The translations under genes were made by a program, and so were the position numbers. Of a DNA stretch of 64,000 nucleotides, positions 12,271-21,515 are shown one piece after another. Each line of letters opens with the position of its first letter. The first letter of the stretch is position 1. Location: positions 3,348,001 through 3,412,000 of the forward strand of contig LR590463.1 of NCBI GenBank assembly GCA_901472405.1, read 5' to 3'. This DNA is from Serratia rubidaea (GTDB lineage Bacteria; Pseudomonadota; Gammaproteobacteria; Enterobacterales; Enterobacteriaceae). The notes beneath the pieces are model-generated. The model worked only from the letters and a program-made list of their open reading frames with translations. It had not been told where the DNA came from and ran no database searches.

Positions 12271-12327
12271 GTCTAGGCGGTATGTGCAGCCCCATTCTGA
12301 TTTAGAGTCAGTCTGGGGCTTTCATTT
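12271..12327 (+). ncRNA. Sok-like antisense RNA
   Basis: This strand runs antisense to the leader of the hok-like gene. A promoter fits well: TTGCCT (12236-12241), a 17-bp spacer and TACCAT (12259-12264), giving a start near 12271. The end is a hairpin, agcccca (12288-12294) with tggggct (12314-12320), followed by ttcattt. The length of ~57 nt and the final GGGGCTTT resemble E. coli SokC. It covers the mok-like start codon at 12295, the usual Sok target region. Boundaries are estimates. Confidence 0.6.
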
Positions 12328-12461
12328 ATCCGCCCTGCCACACCATGCTCAAGACGAACAGACTCAAGCACCCGCAAGCAGAATAGCAGCATTGTCCCGC
12401 AACGAATACCCCCTATAACTTTATGATTAATAAGGGATATATCATCAGCATCAACGCTTTG

Positions 12462-13658
12462 CTATTCGATGATCTCCACCATCTCCAGCCAGCCGTTTTT
12501 ACCGCATACCTGCCCGCCGGCCAGCCAGCGACGCAGCATATCCAACGCCAGCATCGCCACCGACTCCTGCCGCAGGCGCAACCCATGGCGTGAGGCGCGA
12601 TAGCGCACCGTCTGTCCGACGCTGCCGCGCGGCGTATGCAGCGCAATACTGACCTGCTCATCCTGCATCGCGCTGACCGCCAGCGCCAGCTGTGCGCCCG
12701 CCAGCTGCGCCAGCGATTGCGCGCGCGCGATCACCGTCTCCAGCGTTTCCAGGCAGTGCGACGGCAGCAGCTCGCCCCCGGCCAGCGGCGCGTCCGCGCT
12801 TTGCAGCTGCAGGTTGATCAGGCCGGCGCTGAACTGCTCGCTGAGCGCCAGCTTCAATCCCTGCTGCTGCAGCTGCTGCGCCAACACCGCCGGCAGCCCC
12901 GCCGTGCCCTCAAAAATCGTATTGTCGCCGGCAACCTGCCGCACCCGCTGCCAGGCGCGCTCCATCGCCTCCCGCTGCGCCTGCGGGCCGGTCAGCTTCA
13001 GCTCAATAATCGGGCTGGAGGAGCGGTAGCCCAGCACCACGCCTTCCGGCAGCGGCATGCCGTCCAGCTCGGCGGCCAAATCGCTTTCCGAACAGCCAAA
13101 GGTGGTCAGCCGCAGGCACAGCGGCGGCGCGGACAGCGTAAAATGCTGGCGCAGACGCGGCACGATCTGCTCCGTAACCATGGTCTTAAACTCGGAGGGA
13201 ACGCCGGGCGTAAAGAACATCAGGCATTTATTCAGCCGCAGCATAAAACCGCAGGCGGTGCCGACGCGGTTATCGATAAGCTCGGCGTTAGCCGGGATCT
13301 GCGCCTGTTTGCGGTTGGAGGCGGCCATCGGCCGGCCGCGTTCGGCGAAGTAGGCTTCCATACGGGCGATCCACGCCGCCTGCTCCACCAGCTCAACGCC
13401 GGAGGCCTGCGCCGCCGCCAGCGCGCTGAGGTCGTCGCTGGTTGGCCCCAGACCGCCGTTGACGATCAGGATATCCGCAATCTGGCTGCGCGCCTGCAGC
13501 GTTTCAATCAGCGAGGCGAGGCTGTCCCCCACCGTTTCACGCCCGCTCATCGGGATCCCCTGCTGGAACAGATAGTCAGCCAGCCAGGCCGCATTGGTAT
13601 CAATAATTTGCCCATGCAACACTTCGTCGCCGGTGCTGAGCATCTCAACCCTTAACAT
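12462..13658 (-). CDS. yfaY: CinA-like protein YfaY
   Basis: The product is a ~398-residue CinA-family protein. The N-terminal half is a MoCF/MogA-like domain with the signature LIVNGGLGPTSDDLSALA (near residues 65-85); the C-terminal half is a CinA/PncC-like domain in which the amidase motifs look degenerate (SEQFSAGLINLQ), as in E. coli YfaY. CinA enzymes act in pyridine nucleotide recycling (ADP-ribose pyrophosphatase and NMN deamidase), but the E. coli YfaY copy is thought not to have NMN deamidase activity, so function here is open. The ATG at 13658 follows gggagag, a good SD; a longer start at 13673 is less likely. Single gene, transcribed toward the hok-like locus. Confidence 0.88.
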   Translation of the reverse strand: MLRVEMLSTGDEVLHGQIIDTNAAWLADYLFQQGIPMSGRETVGDSLASLIETLQARSQIADILIVNGGLGPTSDDLSALAAAQASGVELVEQAAWIARMEAYFAERGRPMAASNRKQAQIPANAELIDNRVGTACGFMLRLNKCLMFFTPGVPSEFKTMVTEQIVPRLRQHFTLSAPPLCLRLTTFGCSESDLAAELDGMPLPEGVVLGYRSSSPIIELKLTGPQAQREAMERAWQRVRQVAGDNTIFEGTAGLPAVLAQQLQQQGLKLALSEQFSAGLINLQLQSADAPLAGGELLPSHCLETLETVIARAQSLAQLAGAQLALAVSAMQDEQVSIALHTPRGSVGQTVRYRASRHGLRLRQESVAMLALDMLRRWLAGGQVCGKNGWLEMVEIIE

Positions 13659-13779
13659 TGATCTCTCCCACATTTTCTGGTCATTCCACTATAGAAGCCT
13701 GTAAATAACTTTTCACTATCTATAAATCGTTTCTTATCACGCTAAGCACTTTTCTGAATAACCGTACCGCCCGCGCAGG

Positions 13780-13843
13780 TGTAATTATTAGTTTACAAGC
13801 AATGTAACGCCTGTTTGACATATTTTGCACCTTCAACTATCCT
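13780..13843 (+). promoter_or_regulatory. tyrP promoter with two TyrR boxes
   Basis: A strong TyrR box TGTAAT-N6-TTTACA lies at 13780-13797 and a weaker one, TGTAAC-N6-TTGACA, at 13803-13820. The second half of the weak box is also a perfect -35 (TTGACA, 13815-13820), with TATCCT at 13838-13843 after a 17-bp spacer. Adjacent strong and weak TyrR boxes over the -35 region are the known arrangement of E. coli tyrP, where TyrR represses with tyrosine. Confidence 0.75.
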
Positions 13844-13902
13844 GCCGCTCACGCAAATCGTTACCTATAATTTTTTCAAACTCATCAACCGCAGAGAAAA
13901 AC

Positions 13903-15109
13903 GTGAAGAATCGCACTCTTGGCAGTGTTTTTATCGTAGCCGGCACCTCTATCGGCGCCGGAATGCTGGCGATGCCGCTGGCGGCGGCCGGCGTCGCTTT
14001 GGCGTAACCCTGAGTTTACTGATCGGGCTGTGGTTGTTGATGTGTTACACCGCCCTGCTGCTGGTGGAGGTCTACCAGCATGAACAGGCCGATACCGGCC
14101 TCGGCACCCTGGCGAAGCGCTATCTGGGCGGCGGCGGGCAGTGGCTCACCAGTTTCAGCATGATGTTTTTGATGTATGCCCTGACGCCGCCTATATCAGC
14201 GGCGCCGGCGAGTTGCTGGCGGCCAGCATCAGCCAGTGGACCAATAGCCATATGTCCAATGCGCTGGGCGTACTGCTGTTTACCCTGATTGCCGGCGGCG
14301 TGGTGTGTATCGGCACGCATTCGGTGGATATGTTCAACCGCCTGCTGTTCAGCGCCAAAGTGGTGTTTTTGATCGTGATGCTCGGCCTGATGCTGCCGAA
14401 TATTCATCAAACCAATCTGATGACGCTGCCGCTGGAACAGGGCCTGGCGCTGTCGGCCATTCCGGTGATCTTCACCTCCTTTGGTTTCCACGGCAGCGTG
14501 CCAAGCATCGTCAACTACATGGGCGGCAACATTCGTAAACTGCGCTGGATTTTTATCATCGGCAGCGCGATTCCGTTGGTGGCCTACATCTTCTGGCAGT
14601 TGGCGACGCTCGGCACCATTAACTCAGACACCTTTATCGGCATTCTGGCGCAGCAGGCAGGCTTAAACGGGCTGCTGCAGGCGATGCGCGACGTGGTGGC
14701 CTCGCCGCACGTCGAACTGACGGTGCACCTGTTCGCCGACCTGGCGCTGGCGACCTCTTTCCTCGGCGTGTCGCTCGGCCTGTTCGATTTCCTGGCCGAC
14801 CTGTGCAAACGCAAGGACAACGCCGCGGGACGTCTGCAGACCGGTCTGATCACCTTCCTGCCGCCGCTGGCCTTCGCACTGTTCTACCCGCGCGGCTTCG
14901 TGCTGGCGCTGGGCTTTGCCGCCATTGCGCTGGCGGTGCTGGCGCTGCTGCTGCCTTCGCTGCTGGTGTGGAAAACCCGTCGCCAGCATCAGACGGCGTA
15001 TCGCGTGTGGGGAGGAACGCCGGCGCTGGCGCTGGTGTTTGTCTGCGGTATCGCGGTGATTGCCATTCAGTTAAGCATTGCCGGCGGGCTGCTGCCGGCG
15101 GTGGGCTAA
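13903..15109 (+). CDS. tyrP: Tyrosine-specific transporter TyrP (two frameshifts)
   Basis: TyrP is an inner-membrane proton symporter for tyrosine of the aromatic amino acid permease family. Frame-corrected, it is ~402 residues with about eleven membrane helices. The N-terminus [20 protein letters not shown], the block [20 protein letters not shown] and the C-terminal [14 protein letters not shown] match E. coli TyrP. The start is GTG at 13903. Two bases are missing: a G near 13996 (after AAAGV) and a G near 14186 (after MYALT); restoring each gives family sequence. Upstream TyrR boxes support the assignment over Mtr or TnaB. It shares a terminator with convergent yfaZ. Confidence 0.93.
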
Positions 15110-15115
15110 GCAGGA

Positions 15116-15150
15116 AATAACAACGGGGCCTGGCGGCCCCCGTTGTTATT
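15116..15150. terminator. Bidirectional terminator between tyrP and yfaZ
   Basis: A 13-bp perfect stem (15116-15128 with 15138-15150, aataacaacgggg and its complement) lies 6 bp after the tyrP stop and 15 bp from the yfaZ stop. Confidence 0.8.
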
Positions 15151-15164
15151 GCGCTGGCGTCGGA

Positions 15165-15707
15165 TCAGAAACTCAAACCGACACCGATATACGGCCCGTC
15201 GGCCAGCGTATTGTCGCGGTGGCCGTCTTTCCCTTCCATCTTCATATAGCGATAGCCGACATCCACGCTCAGCGGACGCAGAACGTTCCAGCGCAGGCCG
15301 CCGCTGGCTTCGCTGTACGACTTCACGCCGCTGGTGAAGGCATCCGGCGCAAAGTAGCCTTCGCCATGCAGGCTGAAGTAGCGGTTGATGGTCCACTCCA
15401 GACCGCCGCCCAGCGCCAGTGCCCCGCCGTCCTTACCCTCTTTCGGGCTCAGATACAGCGCCTTGCCGCCGACGGTGGCGCTCAGCGGGCCGGCCGGCAG
15501 GCTGAAGGTCAGCCCCAGGCTGCCGACGTTGCCGTCATGATCGCTGCGCGCCCAGTTGCCGTTCAGGCCGAACCCGGCGCTGTTGCTGCCGAGGCCGACG
15601 CCCAGGTTGGTGTAATGGCGCCCGGCTTCGGCGGACACGCCGATGGCGCTCGCCGTTCCGCTGACCAGCAGCAGGCCTGCTGCGCATGCCACTAAACTTT
15701 TCTTCAT
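15165..15707 (-). CDS. yfaZ: YfaZ family outer membrane protein
   Basis: The 180-residue product has a clear signal peptide (MKKSLVACAAGLLLVSG, cut after TASA) and alternating amphipathic strands rich in glycine and aromatic residues, consistent with a small outer-membrane beta-barrel ending in a C-terminal phenylalanine (IGVGLSF). It matches the YfaZ family, whose function is not established. It is transcribed divergently from the catalase gene across a ~335-bp gap. Confidence 0.88.
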   Translation of the reverse strand: MKKSLVACAAGLLLVSGTASAIGVSAEAGRHYTNLGVGLGSNSAGFGLNGNWARSDHDGNVGSLGLTFSLPAGPLSATVGGKALYLSPKEGKDGGALALGGGLEWTINRYFSLHGEGYFAPDAFTSGVKSYSEASGGLRWNVLRPLSVDVGYRYMKMEGKDGHRDNTLADGPYIGVGLSF

Positions 15708-15902
15708 GTGCTTTCCCTTATTGCGTTGAACGGTTCGCCTGATATGCGATGCCTGAACGGGCCATCGTAACGCGAACTCTCTATACCGAAGCGCAACAGC
15801 CTATCAGCGCAGCCTGCCTGAGAAAAACCTTTTCCAATCAGACGAATGTAAATTTTTGCCCACCGGCAGGAAAATTCTCACTGTTACCGGCAACAATAAC
15901 TC

Positions 15903-15934
15903 AGACCTATTTGCCGCAGCGGATTAATAGGTCT
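15903..15934. repeat. Inverted repeat upstream of the catalase gene
   Basis: A 9-bp perfect inverted repeat (15903-15911 with 15926-15934, agacctatt/aataggtct) with a 14-nt spacer lies in the yfaZ-catalase gap (15708-16043), 110 bp before the catalase start. It could be an operator or a leader hairpin. Nothing else was recognised in this gap. Confidence 0.45.
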
Positions 15935-16043
15935 ACAAATAATAGTGCTTTTACCGATGCGCGGCGGCGACACGCCCCGCAGGTAATGCTGAGTCACCCG
16001 AGTATGCGCTATCACAGTTAACTGCCATATCAAGGAGCACAGG

Positions 16044-17482
16044 ATGAGCAAGAAAGGATTAACCACCGCGGCCGGCGCGCCGGTTGTGGATAATAATAAT
16101 GTCATCACCGCCGGCAAACGCGGTCCGATGCTGCTGCAGGACGTCTGGTTTCTGGAGAAACTCGCCCACTTCGACCGGGAGGTGATCCCGGAGCGCCGTA
16201 TGCACGCCAAAGGTTCCGGCGCTTACGGCACCTTTACCGTCACCCACGACATCACTCCAGTACACCCGCGCCAAAATTTTCTCTGAGATCGGCAAACAGA
16301 CCGAAATGTTCGTGCGCTTCTCCACCGTGGCCGGCGAACGCGGCGCGGCCGACGCAGAGCGCGACATCCGCGGCTTTGCCATGAAGTTCTACACCGAAGA
16401 GGGCAACTGGGATCTGGTGGGCAACGATACGCCGGTATTTTACCTGCGCGATCCGCTCAAATTCCCGGATCTCAACCACGTGGTCAAGCGCGATCCGCGC
16501 ACCAACCTGCGCAACCCGGTTTACAAGTGGGACTTTTTCTCTCATCTGCCGGAGTCGCTGCACCAGCTGACCATCGACTTCAGCGACCGCGGGCTGCCCA
16601 AATCCTACCGCCATATACACGGCTTCGGCAGCCATACCTTCAGCCCTGATCAACGCCGACAATCAGCGCTTCTGGGTGAAGTTCCACTTCCGCTGCGAAC
16701 AGGGCATTGAAAACCTGATGGACGATCAGGCCGAGGCGATCATCGCCAAAGATCGCGAAAGCTCGCAGCGCGATCTGTTCGAGGCGATCGAACGCGGCGA
16801 TTTCCCACGCTGGAAACTGCAGGTGCAGATCATGCCGGAGCACGAGGCGTCGCAGACGCCGTACAACCCTTTCGATCTGACCAAGGTGTGGCCGCACGCC
16901 GACTACCCGCTGATCGACGTCGGCTTCTTCGAGCTGAACCGCAACCCGGACAACTATTTCTCCGAGGTTGAGCAGGTGGCGATGAACCCGGCCAACGTGG
17001 TGCCCGGCATCGGCTTCTCGCCGGATAAAATGCTGCAGGGCCGCCTGTTCTCTTACGGCGACGCGCACCGCTACCGCCTGGGCGTCAACCATCACCAGAT
17101 CCCGGTCAACGGCGCCAAATGTCCGTTCCATAACTACCACCGCGACGGCGCAATGCGCGTGGACGGCAACAGCGGCAACGGCGCAACCTATGAGCCGAAC
17201 AGCTTTGGCCTGTATCAGGAACAGCCGGACTTCAGCGAACCGCCGTTGAGCATTGAGGGCGCGGCCGACCACTGGAACCACCGTGAAGACGACGACTACT
17301 ACAGCCAGCCGCGCGCGCTGTTTGAGTTGTTAAGCGCTGAAGAGCATCAGCGGATGTTCACCCGCATCGCCGGTGAGCTGTCGCAGGTGCCTGAGGCAAT
17401 CCAGCGCCGTCAGGTGGAGCTGTTCACCCGCGTCCATCCGGACTACGGCGCCGGCGTCGCCAAGGCGCTGGGCCTTAACTAA
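16044..17482 (+). CDS. katA: Monofunctional heme catalase (two frameshifts)
   Basis: This is a small-subunit (clade 3) catalase that disproportionates hydrogen peroxide. Frame-corrected it is 478 residues, the usual KatA size. The catalytic histidine is in [14 protein letters not shown] (His54), the distal asparagine in [13 protein letters not shown], and the proximal heme-ligand tyrosine in [14 protein letters not shown]. Extra C bases at 16257-16258 (after THDIT) and 16644-16646 (after GSHTF) break the frame; removing one at each site restores family sequence. SD aaggag precedes the ATG. E. coli has no gene of this class at this place, so it is either lineage core or an acquired gene. Confidence 0.93.
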
Positions 17483-17496
17483 AACCAGCGCCAACG

Positions 17497-17517
17497 GGGG
17501 CCGTGAATATCGGCCCC
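17497..17517 (+). terminator. Hairpin between katA and menE
   Basis: A 7-bp stem (17497-17503 with 17511-17517, ggggccg/cggcccc) sits between the two convergent stops. The T run is weak, but the position fits a shared terminator. Confidence 0.6.
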
Positions 17518-18908
17518 TTATCGATCCGCCGCCCGCCACTGCCGGCCGGCCCACTCCTGCACCTGCCGGCGCGCAATCTTGATGCCGCCGCCTTTTAACT
17601 GCTCCGGCAAATGCCACAGCGCCACGGGACGCTGGAAATTCGCCAGCCGCCCCTGCGCCCACTGCAGCAGCGCATCCAGCGACAGCTCGCCGTCCCCTTC
17701 AATCACCGCCGCCGGACGCTGGCCGAATTCGGCGTCATCCACCGGCACCACAAACACCTGCGAGATCTGCGGATGCGCCGCCAGCACCCGCTCCACGTCT
17801 TCCGGCTGCACGCCTTCGCCGCCGCTGAAAAACAGATTATCCAGCCGGCCGATAATGCGCAGTTCACCCTGCGCCATCACGCCGCGATCGCGGCTGTGGA
17901 ACCAGCCCTGCGCATCGCCGATCGGCCACAGCCGGCCATCGCGCCAGTAGCCCAGCGCCATGCTCGCCGCGCGGATCCACACCTCCTCATCCACCAGGCG
18001 GATTTCCCGTCCCGCCAGCGGCATACCGACGCCCGGCAGCCCATCGGCGCGCTTGGCGCACACCGTCGAAGCAAATTCGGTCAGGCCGTAGCCGCACCAG
18101 CAGCGGATGCCGCGGGCCTCCGCCTGCTCCGTCAGGGACAGCGGGATCATCGCGCCGCCCAGCAGCACGTCTTTCAGCGTTAATGATGCCTGCGGCTGAC
18201 TGAGCAAACGCCACAGCTGCGTCGGCACCAGCGACGCGTGGCTGCAGCCTGCCAGCGCCTGCGCCAGCGGCATGCCGGCGCGTACCGCCAGCTGCGCCCC
18301 CGCCGCCAGCCAGCGCCAGACGATGCCCTGCCCGGAGACATGATACAGCGGCAGCGACAGCAACCAGCTGTCGCCGGGTTGAAACGTCATCAGCTGCAAC
18401 ACCCCTTCCGCGCTGGCCAGATGTCCGGCGCAGCTGTGCCCGCCGCCTTGGGCAGGCCGCTGGAGCCGGAGGTCAGCGTCAGCGTCGCCAGCCGCCCCGG
18501 CTGCCAGCCGCTGTCGCACGCTTCGGCGCTACCCGCCGCATCGACGTCCAGCAGCGGTACGCCGCTTATTCCCGCCGGCGCACCGTCCGGCGCCACGGCA
18601 AACCGCATATCCAGCGCCGGCAGCAGCGCCGCCAGCGTCTGCGCCGGCAGCGCCGGGTTAAGCGGCAATAGCCGCGCGCCGCACTGCAGCAGCGCCAGGT
18701 AGGCCAGCAGCAGCGGATAATTATTGTTGCCGCACAGCGCCACGCCGCAGCCCGGCGTCACGCCCTGAAGCTGGAAGCCGGCCGCCAGCGCATCAACCCG
18801 CTGCCGCAGCTGCCGCCAGCTGATCGCCTGCCGCTCTACCGTCAGCGCGGTGTCCGCCGGCCGCCGCCGCGCCCAGTAACGCCACGGCCAGTCGTTCAGC
18901 TGCGCCAT
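17518..18908 (-). CDS. menE: o-Succinylbenzoate-CoA ligase (one frameshift)
   Basis: MenE is the ATP-dependent acyl-CoA synthetase that activates o-succinylbenzoate in menaquinone synthesis. It belongs to the ANL superfamily: P-loop [14 protein letters not shown], then [11 protein letters not shown], the hinge-region [13 protein letters not shown], and the catalytic lysine in [10 protein letters not shown] near the C-terminus. One base is missing near 18439-18441: after PKAA the frame resumes as [14 protein letters not shown]. The ATG at 18908 starts 13 bp inside menC; a GTG at 18914 is the alternative. It is the last gene of menFDHBCE and converges on katA. Confidence 0.94.
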
Positions 18909-19879
18909 ACGCACTCCAGCGCCTCAACCTCCAGCAGCGGCAGCGCGCAGTCCGGCCAGCGACGCAGCAGCTGCGCCTGCATCAGCCCCAGGGTATCCAG
19001 CCCCGGCACGGTATCCGGCGTCAGCCAGTGCGCCATCCGCGCCAGCTGGGTCAACCCCAGACTGGATTCCAGGCTGGAGCTGATCACCGCCGTCAGCCCG
19101 GCCTGCTGCGCCTGCTCAATCAGCAAGCGGCAGCGGCTCAGGCTGCCGGTCAGCGTCGGTTTAATCACAATCGCCGCCACGCCCGCCTCGGCCTGCACCA
19201 CAAAATCCGCCTCGCGCACGCTTTCATCCCAGGCGATGGCAATGCCGCTCTCCCGGGCAAACGCGCGCGACTCGTCGCGGGTTTTGCAGGGCTCTTCAAT
19301 AAACGCGATGCGCTGACGCCACGCCGGGTTGACGTATTTGGCGAAGCCGGCGGCCCGCGCCGGCGTCCAGCTGCGGTTGGCATCCAGCCGCAGGCGCAAA
19401 TCCGGCAGCGCCTCCAACAGCATATTGACCACCATGCCGTCGCGCACCGCCTCGTACAGCCCGACCTTCACCTTGGCGATCTTGTCGCCCGGCAGCGCCG
19501 CCAGTTCGGCAAACAGCGCATCGGGGTCGCCGGTGCACAGCGGCGCCTTGCGGTAATCGGCCGCCGCCGGCAGCTGCCGCCCGCACTCCGCCAGCGCGCA
19601 GCTGACGCCAAACGCCACCGACGGCAGCGCGCTCTCGGCCGGCAAACCGCCGTCCAGCCAGCCGGGCAGCCAGCTCAGCAGCGCCTGCTGCGCCTGCTCC
19701 AGCGATTCATGGCTGAACTCCGGCAGCGGCGCAACTTCGCCCCAGCCGCTGCGCTCGCCCTGCTGCAGATGCACCAGCAGCCCGTCGCGCGTTTTCAGCC
19801 GCTGGTGACGCAGCACAATGCCCGCCTCCATCGGCAGACGGTAGCGATACACGACGGCACTACGCTCCGCGGCCGCCAT
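18896..19879 (-). CDS. menC: o-Succinylbenzoate synthase
   Basis: MenC is an enolase-superfamily dehydratase that turns SHCHC into o-succinylbenzoate, the fourth step of menaquinone synthesis. The 327-residue product shows the barrel catalytic set: KVKVGLYE (base lysine), RLDANRSW (first metal ligand), FIEEPC (second), AWDESV (third) and VIKPTLTG (second lysine). Its start overlaps the menB stop by one base (TAATG). The frame is clean. Confidence 0.96.
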   Translation of the reverse strand: MAAAERSAVVYRYRLPMEAGIVLRHQRLKTRDGLLVHLQQGERSGWGEVAPLPEFSHESLEQAQQALLSWLPGWLDGGLPAESALPSVAFGVSCALAECGRQLPAAADYRKAPLCTGDPDALFAELAALPGDKIAKVKVGLYEAVRDGMVVNMLLEALPDLRLRLDANRSWTPARAAGFAKYVNPAWRQRIAFIEEPCKTRDESRAFARESGIAIAWDESVREADFVVQAEAGVAAIVIKPTLTGSLSRCRLLIEQAQQAGLTAVISSSLESSLGLTQLARMAHWLTPDTVPGLDTLGLMQAQLLRRWPDCALPLLEVEALECVWRS

Positions 19880-20736
19880 TACGGGTTACGCTTGAATTTG
19901 CTGAAGTCAGGCTGGCGTTTCTCGTTGAACGCATTACGCCCTTCCTGACCTTCGTCGGTCATATAGAACAGCATGGTGGCATTGCCCGCCAGCTCCTGCA
20001 GGCCGGCCTGACCGTCACAGTCGGCATTCAGCGCCGCCTTCAGACAGCGCAGCGCCATCGGGCTGTTCTGCAGCATCTCGCGGCACCAGCGCACGGTCTC
20101 CCGCTCCAGCTGCGCCAACGGCACCACGGTATTCACCAGCCCCATATCCAGCGCCGCCTGGGCATCATACTGACGGCACAGGAACCAGATTTCGCGCGCC
20201 TTTTTCTGGCCGACAATGCGCGCCATATAAGAAGCGCCCCAGCCGCCGTCGAAGGAGCCGACTTTCGGGCCGGTCTGGCCGAAAATCGCGTTGTCCGCCG
20301 CAATGGTCAGGTCGCACATCATATGCAGCACGTGGCCGCCGCCGATCGAATAGCCGGCTACCATCGCCACCACCGGTTTCGGGCAGGTGCGGATCTGGCG
20401 CTGGAAATCGAGCACGTTCAGGTGGTGTACGCCGCTGTCGTCCTGGTAGCCGCCGTAGTCGCCGCGCACCTTCTGATCGCCGCCGGAGCAGAACGCCTTA
20501 TCGCCCGCGCCGGTGAGGATAATCGCGCCGATGCCGTCGTCGTAGCGCGCATTGGCGAGCGCCTCAATCATCTCTTTTACCGTCTGCGGACGGAACGCGT
20601 TGCGCACCTGCGGGCGGTTAATGGTGATCTTCGCGATGCCATCATGCGACTTGTGATACAGGATATCGCTGAAATCACCGCTGCAGTCTTGCCAGTCGAT
20701 GGCGGCATACAGGTGTTCTTCATTCGGATAAAGCAT
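19879..20736 (-). CDS. menB: 1,4-Dihydroxy-2-naphthoyl-CoA synthase
   Basis: MenB is a crotonase-fold enzyme that closes the naphthoquinone ring, converting o-succinylbenzoyl-CoA to DHNA-CoA. The 285-residue length equals E. coli MenB. Crotonase features are the oxyanion-hole glycines in SGGDQKVRG and [10 protein letters not shown], and the conserved block [14 protein letters not shown]. The C-terminus FKRNP is typical. It lies between menH and menC with an 11-bp gap to menH and one-base overlap with menC. The frame is clean. Confidence 0.97.
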   Translation of the reverse strand: MLYPNEEHLYAAIDWQDCSGDFSDILYHKSHDGIAKITINRPQVRNAFRPQTVKEMIEALANARYDDGIGAIILTGAGDKAFCSGGDQKVRGDYGGYQDDSGVHHLNVLDFQRQIRTCPKPVVAMVAGYSIGGGHVLHMMCDLTIAADNAIFGQTGPKVGSFDGGWGASYMARIVGQKKAREIWFLCRQYDAQAALDMGLVNTVVPLAQLERETVRWCREMLQNSPMALRCLKAALNADCDGQAGLQELAGNATMLFYMTDEGQEGRNAFNEKRQPDFSKFKRNP

Positions 20737-20747
20737 GTTCGATTCCT

Positions 20748-21515
20748 TTAAGCGGGATTAACAAGAAAATCATTCAGCTGCGCGGCAAACGCGCGCGGAT
20801 TGGCCAGATGCGCATTGTGCCCGGCCTGCTCGATGATGCGCAGCGGCAAGCCGGCCGCGCGCGTCAGCGCTTGAAATTTGGCGTCTTCGGCGCCGCACAG
20901 CACCAGCTTCGGCAGCGGCAACTGCCGCAGCTGCGGCGCCAGCCAGGGCTGACGACCCAGCGAGGTGGCCTCCAGCATGGCGGCCACCGCCGGGCCGTCA
21001 TTGTGCGAGCGCGCTTCAATCAGCGCCTCGCGGTGAGGCGCACTCAGTTCGTGAAACACCGGCTGCCGGTACCAGTCCGCCAGCACCTGCGCCAGTGGTT
21101 CGGCGCGCAGCCGCGCCGCCCAGCGGGCATCGTGCTCGCAGCGCTGACGGCGCAGTTCATCGCTGGTCAGCCCCGGGTTGCCGCCTTCAACCACCAGCCC
21201 CTGCAAACCGGCCGTGTCGCCGTAGCAGGCGTGATACATGGCGATGCGCCCGCCCAGCGAATAGCCCACCAGCCAGTAACGTTCAATCTGATGCTGACGC
21301 AGCGTGGCGCCGATCTGCCGGCTGACGTCGGCAAAACTGCGGCAGCGCTGGCCGGCCGACTCGCCGTGCCCCGGCAGATCGATCGCCAGCGACGGCCATT
21401 GCGCGCAGCGGGCGGCGATCACCCGCCACTCATTATTGTTGCCCAGCAGGCCATGCAGCCAAACCAGCCACGGGCGCTGGCGCTCGCCCCGTTGCAGTAT
21501 GCGCGCGGCCAGCAT
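20748..21515 (-). CDS. menH: SHCHC synthase MenH
   Basis: MenH is an alpha/beta-hydrolase-fold lyase that removes pyruvate from SEPHCHC to give SHCHC. The product has 255 residues. The nucleophile elbow is VGYSLGGR, the acid is in CGAEDAKF and the histidine in [10 protein letters not shown]. An oxyanion loop appears early as [11 protein letters not shown]. Its ATG overlaps the menD stop (TGATG). The frame is clean. Confidence 0.95.
   Translation of the reverse strand: MLAARILQRGERQRPWLVWLHGLLGNNNEWRVIAARCAQWPSLAIDLPGHGESAGQRCRSFADVSRQIGATLRQHQIERYWLVGYSLGGRIAMYHACYGDTAGLQGLVVEGGNPGLTSDELRRQRCEHDARWAARLRAEPLAQVLADWYRQPVFHELSAPHREALIEARSHNDGPAVAAMLEATSLGRQPWLAPQLRQLPLPKLVLCGAEDAKFQALTRAAGLPLRIIEQAGHNAHLANPRAFAAQLNDFLVNPA

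Noticed and set aside
12018-12305. 95-codon plus-strand frame over the hok-like locus
   Set aside because: The opposite strand fits the Hok family with a strong SD; this frame has no domain or SD.
15749-16021. 90-codon frame upstream of the catalase gene
   Set aside because: No SD and no similarity; the sequence looks like an intergenic promoter region with an inverted repeat.
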